This document shows positions 30,712 to 40,447 of a stretch of DNA of 64,000 nt, piece after piece. Every line of letters starts with the position of its first letter. Position 1 is the first letter of the stretch. Position numbers and translations under genes: made by a program. Where the stretch lies: NCBI GenBank assembly GCA_922989275.2, contig OV277866.1, forward strand, positions 57,155,246 through 57,219,245, given 5' to 3'. Below the pieces are notes generated by a model that was not told the DNA's origin, did not search any database, and saw nothing but the letters and a program-made list of their open reading frames with translations. The stretch comes from Gari tellinella (Eukaryota; Mollusca; Bivalvia; Cardiida; Psammobiidae).

Positions 30712-30834
30712 TATACTTCAGCGAAATTTCAAATTTGTTTTTATATAATTATGTTTTAACCACGAAATTATACACACATGTGTGTATACATCAATTGTGT
30801 ATTTTACTTATGAGCAAAACTAAACAAATTATCA

Positions 30835-30940
30835 TTACGAGTGAAAGCAGCTTAATTCCTGACCGACGCCGTTTTACTCTACATTTGATCACATGGAACC
30901 GAATTGTTTTTAAAAGTCAACGTAGTTGCCATTGGTAATA
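30835..30940 (+). repeat. TT-2 relic
   Basis: TTCCTGACCGACGCCGTTTTAC and CACATGGAACCGAATTG are a worn hairpin; no ends. Confidence 0.35.
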
Positions 30941-31015
30941 AAAAGGTTGTGTAGATGTATCATATGTACATGTACATATTGTACGACCACAGGTGTAACT
31001 AAATGAAAATTGAGT

Positions 31016-31211
31016 AACACATTGAACCCTAGCGCCTAGTATAATCGTCGTACACAACAGTGTACCTTTAAAACGTACACTTGTCTTATGAAAACAGTGT
31101 AAACCCATCACAGAGGTCTCCATTTTGTATTATTGCATATTATTGCCAAAAAACCCGAAATAGGGAAAACGGAATAGGCTCGATTTGAAAATTGAACTGT
31201 ACATTTTGAAG
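31016..31211 (+). mobile_element. TT-1 relic
   Basis: CATTGAACCCTAGCGCC start, AGTGTAAACCCATCACAGAG GTCTCC half hairpin, GAACTGTACATTTTGAAG near the right end. Confidence 0.55.
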
Positions 31212-31214
31212 TGT

Positions 31215-31262
31215 CGTTGGTGAGTGAGTGAGTTAAAGACTTTATGGAATGGCCGAAAATCA
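31215..31262 (-). repeat. Non-LTR retroelement-like 3' tail
   Basis: On the minus strand: CCATAAAGTCTTTAACTC then ACTCACTCACC, a polyadenylation-like ATAAAG followed by a short simple repeat, as in many LINE/SINE tails. No body is attached. Confidence 0.35.
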
Positions 31263-31479
31263 TATTGATGAAGAACATTTTTATCAGTGTAGATATAGGG
31301 TTTCTAAATGTATTCTGTCCAACCTATTCATTGTGAAACTGGAAGTAGGCAGTTAGACTAGCTACTAGTCTGATAAATATATTATTTTTTACAAATGTAT
31401 TCTGTTTTTCAATGGTCTGTCATTGTGGCTTATTCCTGCTACAGAGTCCAGCACTGATTTATCTCTGAAATTGAAGATA

Positions 31480-31725
31480 CAGTGGAGAATCTGTTATTCT
31501 TTCCCAATAAACGCGTTTACGCTAAAACTATTATTCCCAGTGCAAACAGTTTGGAGCCAGATCAGACGCCGGGTATCCCGGCGTCTGATCAGGCTCCAAA
31601 CTGTTTGCCACCAAGATAAACAAGAATTATCAGAATTGTCCAAAAGTTGTTCTTTTCTATGTTTGAGTGCTTTGCGTTTGCGTACGTTTGCGTTTAAACG
31701 GGAAAGAATAACAGATTCTCCACTG
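31480..31725 (+). mobile_element. TA-1 subtype A, complete
   Basis: 246 bp, TA/TA, apex GGGTATCCC, A/A mismatch. Confidence 0.94.
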
Positions 31726-31949
31726 TAGGAAAAGACAAGTCTGTATGGGGAAAAAGGGGGAAATAATAATTTTAATTGCAGAGACTGAAGCCAGTCTAGT
31801 AGGCAGTCTGCCTATTACTATTTGTTTAATAGGGTTCATTTATAGGGTTGCTTTACATGTATGTTACAGATAAACTATAGTCCACTGATGTATTTATAGG
31901 CTATTATTCTTTGATAAATAACGGGCCTGTATAATTACAGGTAACTACT

Positions 31950-32016
31950 GAATGCAGGATAAAAGTAAAACAGAAAGTCATTCAAGAGCTTTCTGTTTTA
32001 CGCTTCTCCTGCATTA
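31950..32016. repeat. TA-2-type hairpin
   Basis: GAATGCAGGATAAAAGTAAA ACAGAAAG / CTTTCTGTTTTACGCTTCTC CTGCATT around TCATTCAAGAG. Confidence 0.65.
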
Positions 32017-32230
32017 CATGTAAGCAGATACATGTACTTGTATCATATGACGAATTTGTTATTATTGTATTCCGAGGCAGCTTCCTACAAGTGTAGCTGT
32101 AAAATGGCCTCAGGAAGACCATTGTTGTTTTATGAATGTATATTGTCTATAGTGTACGTGTTGGCAGGCTTTGAGTATTAGTATAATAGATCTAATATCT
32201 CGGGTATTTACCTCTAACTCGATTTGACAT

Positions 32231-32275
32231 ACAGTCAAAACTCCGATGGCTCGACTACGCTATACATTACTTAAA
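32231..32275 (+). mobile_element. Tigger-like left end
   Basis: TACAGTCAAAACTCCGATGG CTCGACTACGC resembles pogo/Tigger ends; no matching right end found. Confidence 0.4.
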
Positions 32276-32344
32276 TATTTAATGTTACATCGTTGGTAAA
32301 CCTGTTTTTTAATTATGATAAATAAGTATGTTCAGATAAAGCAG

Positions 32345-32397
32345 CTTCGAGTAACATGTATCTAGTGTCTGATTTGGTTCCAAACTGTTTGCAATTA
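32345..32397 (+). repeat. Half hairpin relic
   Basis: TAGTGTCTGATTTGGTTCC AAACTGTTTGCAA: right stem arm only. Confidence 0.45.
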
Positions 32398-32522
32398 AGC
32401 AAATTGTTAAATTATAAATATCCGATTGAAGATTGATTCTATCAAATGAGTTCTCTCTTTAAATACATTCTATATTAAAAAAATTTATAAGTATATTATT
32501 ATCATCATCATCATTTGTATTA

Positions 32523-32768
32523 CAGTGGAGAAAACGTTATTATTTCCCAATAAACGCGTTTACCCTAAAACTATTATTTGCAGTGCAAACAGCTTGGAAT
32601 CAGATCAGACGCCGGGTAACCCGGCGTCTGATCAGGCTCCAAACTGTTTGTCACTCAGATACAAATAGATAGAGAAAAGTGTCAAAAAGTGTTATTTCCT
32701 ACATTTTAGTGTTTTGCGTTTGCGCTTCGTTTGCGTTTAAACGGGAAAGAATAAAGTTTTCTCCTCTG
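32523..32768 (+). mobile_element. TA-1 subtype B, complete
   Basis: 246 bp, TA/TA, CAGTGGAGAAAACG to GTTTTCTCCTCTG. Right arm TTTGCGCTTCGTTTGCG. A/A mismatch in the stem. Confidence 0.93.
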
Positions 32769-32907
32769 TATCAATATTATGAGCACATTTAAAACATGAA
32801 ACCCCTACGCTTCAGGCTCAAGCAATCCTTCGGGTTTCAGAGGTTTCTGCTTTCCGGGTGTTTAGTACTAGTTCAAAAGAAGTTGAATTCTGCGTTACAC
32901 GTAGATA

Positions 32908-33018
32908 CAGTAGAGAAACCGTTATTCTTTCCCGTTTAAACGCAAACGAACGTTAAACGCATTGCAGTAAAATGACGAAAATGACAACCTTTTTTACAAT
33001 TTTGATTATATAAATATG
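32908..33018 (-). mobile_element. TA-1 left half
   Basis: CAGTAGAGAAACCG, TTAAACGCAAACGAACG and ATGACAACC, truncated before the hairpin. Confidence 0.7.
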
Positions 33019-33065
33019 GATTACATTATACATGTATGTATGTGTATGCATGTGTATTGCAATGT

Positions 33066-33104
33066 TATGCCACTATTTTTCCAAAATAAAATCAATCAAT
33101 CAAT
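33066..33104 (+). repeat. Non-LTR retroelement-like 3' tail
   Basis: CCAAAATAAAATCAATCAAT CAATG combines AATAAA with an ATCA tandem tail. It sits just after the truncated TA-1. Confidence 0.4.
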
Positions 33105-33477
33105 GTCTGGTTTCAAAGAGTTCAGGTTTTTAACCCTTTACTCTATAGCCTCTACTGTATTTAGTTTTGAATGCATACACGTACATGTATGGAGTACAGG
33201 TTAAAGGAAAATGGTATTTTCGAAGGTTATACTGTATATTTATTATTATGGCAATTGAGATTATTGCGTACATATTTCACCTATTGTTTATAGTTTCAAC
33301 CGATCATACAGGTAAATAATGTCATGACGCATTATTGTATCAAGGCATATCTTCGTTAATGTGCAGTGTTTATGGGGTAACCGATCCACATCACACGTGG
33401 GATAGATCAATATGTAATCAAGGATTCTTAATGACGTTGATGATTATAAAACATGAACGAAACATGTATTCATTTTA
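33105..33477. other. No recognisable feature
   Basis: AT-rich spacer. Confidence 0.45.
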
Positions 33478-33665
33478 CAGTAGGGAAATATTCCTGGTGT
33501 TATCACTTAAATGAAACGAAACAAAGCACAAGTGCAGTGCCTTAAAACATAAAAATGACGGTTCCCTAAAGTTTTTCTTTTCATTTATAAAACAGTTCGG
33601 AGACCTTGCAAAAGCAAAGTAACCCGGTGTCTGATCTGATCTGACTCCAAGCTGTTGGCGATAAA
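33478..33665 (-). mobile_element. TA-1 relic
   Basis: CAGTAGGGAAATATTCC start, AAATGAAACGAAACAAAGC arm, hairpin remnant CAGTTCGGAGACC...CCCGGTGTCTGATCTG. Confidence 0.55.
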
Positions 33666-33915
33666 GACCAGGGCCCGTCTTACGAAACGTACGACGACGA
33701 CCATCGTCGTTAGTCAGATTCTAAGATTCTCAATTATTGTTTACTTCCCCCATCTAATGATAAAGGCTTATCTTGTGACATCCTTTTGGAATCATTTTGA
33801 TAGACGATAATCATTCCAAAGAGATATCACAAAACCCATATCCTGTTTCTAGTATGGAAGATGCATGTAGCTGATCACCAAAAGCAGGTTGACCGTAAAG
33901 CAAAATGCGCCTTAA

Positions 33916-34452
33916 AGGGACTCGCAACCGGATGGTGTACTTGTCAAAATAAAATAAAATAGTCAAATAAAAGCAAATTTGTGGCATTATTTGGCTTCTG
34001 ACATTAAAAAAATATGATCAGTCCAAAAAAAATCTCAAGAATCGTCACCGAATCTTAGATTTTTAGATATTTTCCATCGTTTTTCTATACCGACTAGTAG
34101 ACGGTATAGTTGTTGTTGTTGCTTCTCTACACGGGCTCAGACATAAACACGAGCCGAATTACGAAGTTGTATGCACTTTCGATCGCTACACATTGAAATA
34201 CGTTAAATCGATTCGAGATAAACGGATAGTTCCGTGGTCCATTGGTCTAAGCGGTTTCCCCTATTTTGCCTTCTGTCCGCCAATGCCGGGCCCCGGGTTC
34301 GAATCCCACCAGAGACCAATATTTTGTTTTATTGAAATACATTTTTTTAAACAGAATTTCTTATCCTAAACTAATTCTTTACCATTTATATAAGCGTTTG
34401 ACACATATTTACAAATTACTATTTTTACTGCACCATCTGGTTGCGAGTCGCT
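33916..34452 (+). mobile_element. TT-6 element, second copy
   Basis: 537 bp between TTAA 33912-33915 and 34453-34456, ends AGGGACTCGCAACCGG and CTGGTTGCGAGTCGCT. Opposite orientation to 27329-27857, and alignable along its whole length (TGGCATTATTTGGCTTCTGA, GTTGTTGTTGTTGC, ACAGAATTTCTTATCC). Confidence 0.88.
34229..34317 (+). ncRNA. tRNA-like module inside TT-6
   Basis: Box A TGGTCTAAGCGG (34243-34254), box B GGTTCGAATCC (34296-34306), then CCACCAGAGACC. GTGGTCCATTGGTCTAAGCG is arranged like a tRNA D-loop. The acceptor stem does not close, as in the other copy. Confidence 0.65.
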
Positions 34453-34722
34453 TTAAGACGCATCCTGCTTTACGTTCAACCTTCTTTAAGCTGCATGTAT
34501 CATCTGCTAGAATGTAGAACATATTTATGATGACACATATTCATGAATGTATTTTCTTCAGTGTAGGAATAAATCAAAGGCGTAAAAGGCCATATTATGG
34601 TGTAATTGGTTAAAAAAGAAGGGTAGGAAAGGGGACCAACGTTTTTGTCCGGTTTAGAGAGATTTCCGGTATTTTGAGGTTCCGGTTTAGAGGGATTTCA
34701 TTGTACTCGTTCTTTTCAACCA

Positions 34723-34915
34723 TTAACCTTGGCCTATATAAACAGTTTAAACCTAGATCAGGGGACTTCTTAAGGAGCTCCTTAATCTGGGACTGCACTG
34801 TTTTCTAGTTTCCCAATATATTATAAAACACCCTATACCATGTATACGTATCACGCAATTTGAAAATGGAAACTGGAATTGTCCATTTGAAGTTGGACGA
34901 ATTAATACAAGGTCA
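34723..34915 (+). mobile_element. TT-1/TT-4-like MITE
   Basis: TTAA at both limits. Left TTAACCTTGGCC, hairpin AAACAGTTTAAACCTAGATC / GATCTGGGA-like TTAATCTGGGACTGCAC with apex TTCTTAAGGAGCTCC; right side GAAACTGGAATTGTCCATTT GAAG is shared with TT-1. Confidence 0.55.
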
Positions 34916-35104
34916 ACTATATATTTGTTGACACTCTAAGCGTAGTTTTAATAATTTCTGTTTTGTAGAAATATCTTATAACGAAAAACACTGAGAGTAT
35001 GTAATCTTCATGTAGAAATTGTCTAAGTCAGAGATTTGCTTTTACACGGAATTGTGAAATCAATTATATAAAATGCAAGCCATATATGATAATCACGCTT
35101 ACGC

Positions 35105-35300
35105 AAACCCTTTATGTGTCAACAGCAAAAGTTTGTACTCAGATCAGACGCCGAGTAACTCGGCGTCTGATCAGGGTACAAACTGTTTGCTACTATATCT
35201 ATATACTTTTTCCGGAATCAAAATGGTCATAAAATGAAAATGTGTAAACAAGAAGACGAGAAATTTGAAGCAGACGATAATTAAGCGGGGAACGGGTTAA
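35105..35300 (+). mobile_element. TT-2 MITE
   Basis: AACCCTTTATGTG left; hairpin 35129-35193 with arms AAGTTTGTACTCAGATCAGA, apex GAGTAACTC and A/A mismatch; GAAGCAGACGATAATTAAGC and GGGTTAA right. Confidence 0.7.
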
Positions 35301-35570
35301 ATCCAGGGCTGTCACTCAAACTGAAGCAGAATGAAAAGACAGTATTCGGTAATTAATTCTTGCAACCATCCGTATGTCGGTGCATGCCAATCAACCTATA
35401 GAAATCAATCAGACGGTTTTGGGTCTGATAAAATACGGCCATCTTCAATATCTGAAAACATGCGCGGATCCTGAGGCTCCAGACCCCCTACCCCTAGCAG
35501 CATGCGCACCCGGATAATCCTATGAAGCAGGAAGGAAAAAATTCTGAATTTATGTATGTTGCCACATAAA
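35301..35570. other. No recognisable feature
   Basis: Slightly more GC-rich around 35460-35520 (CTCCAGACCCCCTACCCC); no feature supported. Confidence 0.45.
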
Positions 35571-35912
35571 GTAGTGTAGACGTTATTCTTCCCTGTTTAA
35601 TTAATTGAAATGTTAACACAATGCACGGAATTGTAGAAAATGACAAATTTCTTAAAAATATTGACGATTATTTTTAATGAGTGGCAAATAGTTCTGAGCC
35701 TGATAAGCCTTGCTAAAACGTTTATTTTAATTGCAAACAGTTTGGAGCCAGATCAGACGCCGGGTAACCCGGCGTCTGAACAGGCTCCAAACTGTTAGTC
35801 ACCCAGAGTAATATGATTAGTTAGAATTGTCAAAATGTCATCAATTTCTACATTTTAGTGTGTTGCCTTTCGGTTGAATTTAAAGGTAAAGAATAACTTT
35901 TTCTCCACGGTG
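35571..35912 (+). mobile_element. Chimeric TA-1 with two right-type arms
   Basis: The first 136 bp are the left part of a minus copy (GTTTAATTAATTG, TGTAGAAAATGAC, GAGTGGCAAATAG). At about 35707 it switches to a plus copy (GCTAAAACGTTTATTTTAAT TGC, full hairpin, right arm). Both termini are therefore of the GTTTGCG side. Confidence 0.7.
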
Positions 35913-36105
35913 CGTCTTCTTCACTGTTTGTTATAAATCTCCTCGGTTTGACCCCCTCTGAAACAAATCTCTTGATCCGCTCGTGGAAATTCCTTATTCA
36001 CATTTTATGCAATGTCACAGTAAGGATATATTCTACACTTGAAGATATATACACTTTCTCCTTTACTTTCATCATACTTTATGCATCGATCTGTCTTATG
36101 AGATA

Positions 36106-36357
36106 CAATGGAGAAGACGTTATTCTTCCCGTTTAAACGTAAACGAAACGCAAAGACATAGCACTAAAACGTAGAAAAGATCAGTTTTTGACATTTCTTA
36201 TAATTCATTTTAATCTGAGTGGCAAACAGTTTTGAGCCGGATCAGACGCCGGGTTACCCGACGTCTGATCTAGCTCCCAAACTGTTTGCAATGGAAATAC
36301 ATGTAATAGTTTTAGCGTAAAACCCTTTATTAGGAAAGAATAATGTCTTCTCCACTG
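36106..36357 (-). mobile_element. TA-1 subtype B with CATGTA insertion
   Basis: 252 bp, 6 over the norm. GGAAATACATGTAATAG here versus GGAAATAATAG in the family. Hairpin with CCCGACG changes on the right arm. Confidence 0.92.
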
Positions 36358-36370
36358 TACTTGTAAGATA

Positions 36371-36415
36371 ACAGTGTAGAACTTGATCGCTACTGATCTT
36401 GGTCTACACTGTTTT
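36371..36415 (+). repeat. Miniature hairpin core
   Basis: ACAGTGTAGAACTTGATC GCTA CTGATCTTGGTCTACACTGT: a shortened relative of the shared stem, outside any recognised element. Confidence 0.55.
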
Positions 36416-36477
36416 CGAAAAGTGTCAGTTGACGGTAATATCAAAATAATAGCCAACAGTTTGGATATGTTGAAAGT

Positions 36478-36715
36478 TCAGTAATTCGTTGTCAAACGCT
36501 TTTAAACAGAACTTAACACAAACACTAGTCAATGATGTGGAGAGCATTTTAGGATTTTGAAAATGTCAACGATTTATATCAATTTGATTGACAAACACTT
36601 TTGAACCTGGTCAGACGTCGGGTTACCCAGTATATTATTTGGTTACAAAGTGTTTGCAATGGGAAAATTGTTTAAGCACAAACGCGTTTATTGGGAAATA
36701 ATGTTTTCTCGACTG
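36478..36715 (-). mobile_element. TA-1 old copy
   Basis: Left end worn. Hairpin CCTGGTCAGACGTCGGGTTACCC with a degenerate mirror. Right CGCGTTTATTGGGAAATAAT and TTTTCTCGACTG. Confidence 0.72.
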
Positions 36716-36861
36716 TAGTATTGTACCTGTACACGTGCATTATGTCTAGAATCCACCTGTTCTGTGACATCAGCTGCCTAACTTGATCTACTTGATAACT
36801 ACAGATACTTCAGACTTAAGGTAGTGCTCCCCTAACAATGTCGGTTCAACATCGGTGTATA

Positions 36862-37097
36862 CAGTGGAGAATCTGTTATTCTTTCTCAATAAACGCGTTT
36901 ACGCTAAAATTATTATTTGCAGTGCAAACAGTTTTGAGCCAGATCAGACGCCGGGTTACCCGGCGTCTGATCAGGCTCCAAACTGTTTACCACCAAGATA
37001 AACAAGAATTATCAGAATTGTCCAAAGGTTGTTCTTTTCTACGTTTTAGTGTTTTGCGTTTGCGTTTAAACGGGAAAGAATAACAGATTCTCCACTA
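36862..37097 (+). mobile_element. TA-1 subtype A
   Basis: 236 bp. One GTACGTTTGCG unit is missing from the right arm and the last base is changed (CCACTA). Hairpin with A/A mismatch. Confidence 0.92.
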
Positions 37098-37307
37098 TAT
37101 CGACAGACTACGCGGTAGACCGACCCGCCGTTCTCATTATCTGATGGTCCGTTCCGAATCAAACTTACATTGCCGCCTGACGGTACGACCCGAACTGCGT
37201 GTTGTAGGGTACCAATAGTTACCGACATTTGCCCCATTTCATTACGGGTGTACTATCTTAACAATGATGACTTGTGAAAATAAGTTTAACTTGTGAATTT
37301 GTTCATA

Positions 37308-37554
37308 CAGTTGAGAAAACAGTATTCTTTCCCAATTAACGCGTTTACGCTAAAACTATTATTTCCATTGCGAACAATTTGGAGCCAGATCAGAGGTCGG
37401 GTTTCCCGGCGTCTGATCAGGTTCCAAACATTTTGCAAAGCAGACTAACATATTTAGTTAGACTTGTCAAATTGTCATCATTTTCTACATTTTAATATTT
37501 TTCGTTTGCGTTTCGTTTGCGTTTAAACGGGTAATAATAACGTTTTCTCCACTG
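37308..37554 (+). mobile_element. TA-1 subtype B, complete
   Basis: 247 bp, TA/TA, CAGTTGAGAAAACAG to GTTTTCTCCACTG. Stem AGAGGTCGGGTTTCCCGG. Confidence 0.92.
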
Positions 37555-37701
37555 TACATGTAAATCGTAATAAAATTTCTCCAAGTTTTGGGTAGAATAT
37601 CAGGATTGCTCGTAAAATGTTGGGAGAGAATGTTGAAATGTGTTGCATGTACATGTACATGTAATTGCTTTATTTCTTGTACATGTACATTGAGCCTTGT
37701 T

Positions 37702-38192
37702 TTCACTTGGGAAAAAAGGTTAATCTTTCCAAATAAACGCGTTTATGATAGAACAATTATATTTCTATGGCAAGATCATACAGCTGGAAACCCGGCATCT
37801 GGTTACATGTAGGCATCCGAGTGTTTGCTACAGTGGAGAAAACGTTATTCTTTCCCAATAGATGCGTTTACGGTAAAACTATTATTTCAATTTCAAACAG
37901 TTTGGAGCCAGATCAGACGCCGGGTAACCCGGCGTCTGATCAGGCTTCAAACTGTTTGCCACTCAGATTACAATAAATAGTCAAATTGTCGAAAAGTTAT
38001 ATTTTTCTACGTTTTATTGCAATGCGTTTGCGTTTCGTTTGCGTTTGTAAAAATGGGACAGAATAACGTTTTTTACCACTGTATACGCATATTTCTAAAT
38101 AAACATGTTCAACACTCTGTCATTCCTTATATTTTATTGCATTACAATTGCGTTTAGTTTCGTTTTAACGTTAAAAAGCATCTTCTCCATGG
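37702..38192 (+). mobile_element. TA-1 old copy split by a younger one
   Basis: 37702-37830 (CAAATAAACGCGTTTATG, hairpin remnant CCCGGCATCTGGTTACATGT AGGC) plus 38082-38192 (TTTATTGCATTACAATTGCG, TCTTCTCCATGG). Confidence 0.65.
37831..38081 (+). mobile_element. TA-1 subtype B, nested
   Basis: 251 bp, TA/TA. Hairpin GCCAGATCAGACGCC...GATCAGGCTTC with A/A mismatch. The right arm has an extra GTAAAAATG. Confidence 0.92.
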
Positions 38193-38233
38193 TAGGAAAC
38201 CAATTGCCAAAGCTAAACGATCACCTATTTACA

Positions 38234-38701
38234 TTAACCCTTTCGCCGCAAAATCAATTGTTAGGTTTTACCCCTTCACCGCCATATTGTGGTCTGCTTT
38301 AACTCTTTCCTCCCTGAAACTTTAAATGGACAATTCCAGTTTCCATTTTAGTCTAGTCCATTTTAGACTTTTAAGGGTTGTTTTTGTCAATGTTAGGCAT
38401 TATGACAAACAGTGAAGACCCTGATCAGAGGGCTCCTTTCGGAGCCCTCTGATCCGGGTCTTCACTGTTTGCATAGGACATGTGTTCTATTCACATATAC
38501 ACTGTTTGAAAACCACGCCTATATGCGGGACTAGGGTTCAAAGAGTTAATAGTGTTGTCAGCAAGAACGTTTCAAATTTATATTTAAAGTAGTATGAAAT
38601 GAGTGTCAAGTACTTTGGATCCTGATCAGACGCCACGTCTGATTTGAATCCAACCTGTTTGCAAAGTCGACTTTATGCAACGTCGACGTTGAAAGGGTTG
38701 A
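38234..38701 (+). mobile_element. TT-2 MITE split by TT-1
   Basis: TTAACCCTTTCGCCGC and CCTTCACCGCCATATTGTGG TCTGC precede the insertion; TTAATAGTGTTGTCAGCAAG, the hairpin remnant TTTGGATCCTGATCAGACGC CACG and GTTGAAAGGGTTGA follow it. Removing the insert restores a normal TT-2. Confidence 0.8.
38303..38545 (-). mobile_element. TT-1 MITE, complete, nested at TTAA
   Basis: 243 bp between TTAA 38299-38302 and 38546-38549. Ends CTCTTTCCTCCC / GGGTTCAAAGAG. Hairpin GACCCTGATCAGAGGGCTCC TTTC with mirror. Insertion into TT-2 shows the TTAA target duplication. Confidence 0.88.
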
Positions 38702-38784
38702 ATACTAGAAATGACAGTATTTTGAAAACATTGATGTTATACATGTATATAAAACAAAAGAAAAAAAGATTGTATCATGCATCT

Positions 38785-38850
38785 TTGAGCCTGATCAGAC
38801 GCCGAGTGATCCGGCGTCTTACAGTGGTTCCAAATTGTTCGCAAAGGACA
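38785..38850 (+). repeat. Hairpin relic
   Basis: TTTGAGCCTGATCAGACGCC, GAGTGATCCGGCGTC, then TTACAGTGGTTCCAAATTG: stem shifted by a small insertion. Confidence 0.5.
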
Positions 38851-39204
38851 TATTTGCCTCTGCAAAACGCATTTGTGAAAGAACTCGTACATGTAACAGT
38901 TACTTAACTTTATCAATATAATTATGTGTTCTTGCTTCGGTATTTGCTTTACACGCACATCGAACTTGATCAGTATTTTTGGACGGTGATATCTTTGCTC
39001 TGGGGATAATGTTATCAGATACAGTGTAGGTTTTCCATAGAATGCTACCGACGGTTGAACTACCACAAAGGATTATTGGGTCGTGGTGTACTAACCGTAT
39101 GTCATTGGACAATAAAAGATTAACATGTACACCTTAATGATTACTGAGCTATAATCACTAATCAAACTTCTTAACTCCTAGCGTAACAGAACAGAACAGA
39201 CGAA
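38851..39204. other. No recognisable feature
   Basis: No element motif. Confidence 0.45.
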
Positions 39205-39375
39205 AATGCTTTATTCTTAATAGTTTGAACGAAAGTAAACACAATGTAATAAAATGGATGGAACGGTAAGATCTTGAGAAGTGTGATCAATTATCTAGAT
39301 ATGGATGGACACCCGTTTGGAGCTTGATCAAACACATGGTTATGCAAGTTCTTATCATTCCAAAACTATTTGAAA
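39205..39375 (-). mobile_element. TA-1 relic
   Basis: TTATTCTTAATAGTTTGAAC, AAAGTAAACACAATG, GTTTGGAGCTTGATCAAAC: outline only. Confidence 0.45.
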
Positions 39376-39383
39376 TTGATTTA

Positions 39384-39475
39384 CAATGCTCCCTCACTAC
39401 AACAACATCCTATGGGAGACAAAGACTGTATGTTTTGTTCGGAGGGAGTTGTTATAGAGAGGGAAAATTGATACC
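39384..39475 (+). mobile_element. Short pogo-like palindrome
   Basis: CAATGCTCCCTCACTACAAC AACATCC and the mirror GGAGGGAGTTGTTATAGAGA GGG within 92 bp. TA precedes it. Confidence 0.5.
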
Positions 39476-39644
39476 CTTAGACAGCTTAGAGTGCTGAAAA
39501 AGACGTGACTTACTGATCTAGGTTCTAACCGTTTGTCACTCGTACTCATGTTTCTCCTGTCAGAATGTTAAATACGAAATTTTGAAGAAATAATAGCAAA
39601 CGAAACGTTTAAGCAAACGATATTGCAGCAGAGAAATCATTAGA

Positions 39645-39710
39645 AATAGTTATTTGGAAAACAGCGACATGCGTTGTTGTTCGGAGGGCCGTTGTAGGGA
39701 GGGAGCGCTG
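39645..39710 (-). mobile_element. Pogo-like right end
   Basis: TCGGAGGGCCGTTGTAGGGA GGGAGCGCTG then TA, related to 39384-39475. Confidence 0.45.
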
Positions 39711-39837
39711 TACATGTTAAAGTACTAATGCATCTACATGTATTTGGAAGAGATTGATACCTTCTCAATTGTATGAGGAAGGCACACAGATTGTTCATCT
39801 GTATCTCTGGAGCGCTTCGATAGGAACTCAATGTTAA

Positions 39838-40034
39838 CACTTTCACTCTCAATTACGCCTTAAAGCACGTTTGCAAACAGTTTGGGTCCTGATCAGACGC
39901 CGCGTTACTGATCAGGACCCAAACTGTTTGACACTCTTATCGATATTTATTAAGTCATTCAACCTTAAATCTAACTTTGAAACGAGTCGTGCAGACAACA
40001 ATACTGAAGCAGACGACAATAAAGAGGGGAAGGG
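39838..40034 (+). mobile_element. TT-2 MITE, complete
   Basis: TTAA at 39834-39837 and 40035-40038. Left CACTTTCACTCTC. Hairpin 39870-39930, GGGTCCTGATCAGACGCC with a truncated right arm (CTGATCAGGACCC). Right GAAGCAGACGACAATAAAG and GGGAAGGG. Confidence 0.8.
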
Positions 40035-40129
40035 TTAAAACTCTTCCCAACCATTTGATCATGGAAGGGTTAAAGAGCATTAAACCAACAAGAAACCTGA
40101 AAAAGACCAATATAGCAAACCATGACCAT

Positions 40130-40366
40130 GCAGAAGGCTTTTGCCCCCATTTAAACTAAACAAAACACAATTCAATCAAATGTAGAGAAAAACAATTTCT
40201 GAAAAGCATAAAAATTATTGTAACTTGAATGGCAAGTACATGTAGTTTAGAGTCTAATCAGAAACCGGGTTATCAGGCGTTTGATCTAGCTCCAAACTGT
40301 TTGCAATGACAGTGTCCATTTTAGCAAAAAATAGTTTATTGGGCAATACTAACGCCATTCCCTCTG
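40130..40366 (-). mobile_element. TA-1 relic with CATGTA insertion
   Basis: TTAAACTAAACAAAACAC arm; GGCAAGTACATGTAGTTTAG AGTC where the family has GGCAAACAGTTTGGAGCC; right AGTTTATTGGGCAATAC and CCCTCTG. Confidence 0.65.
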
Positions 40367-40447
40367 TAACAAAGACATTTTTCATAATTTTTATAATAAT
40401 GTCACTACTATGAACTCTTCATTTTTGGGAAATATCCAATGAAAGTA

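Larger units (their letters stand above)
33840..34703 (+). mobile_element. TT-5/Tigger composite, interrupted by TT-6
   Basis: TATCCTGTTTCTAGTATGG and GGTTGACCGTAAAGCAAAAT GCGCC (TT-5) resume after the insertion as GACGCATCCTGCTTTACG. TT-5 ends GTAATTGGTTAA at 34613 and continues into a Tigger-like end (GTCCGGTTTAGAG, GGTTCCGGTTTAGAGGGATT) finishing TTTCATTG-TA. Confidence 0.65.

Noticed and set aside
27463..34317. Functional tRNA genes at the two box A/box B sites
   Set aside because: The acceptor strands do not pair, no clear anticodon stem can be drawn in both, and both lie inside a transposon.
27246..34517. Frames with GSNPTR followed by a similar FLNRI-YPKL tail at 27.3-27.5 and 34.3-34.5 kb
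   Set aside because: GSNPTR is the translation of the tRNA box B region in TT-6. Similarity reflects two copies of the same element, not a protein family.
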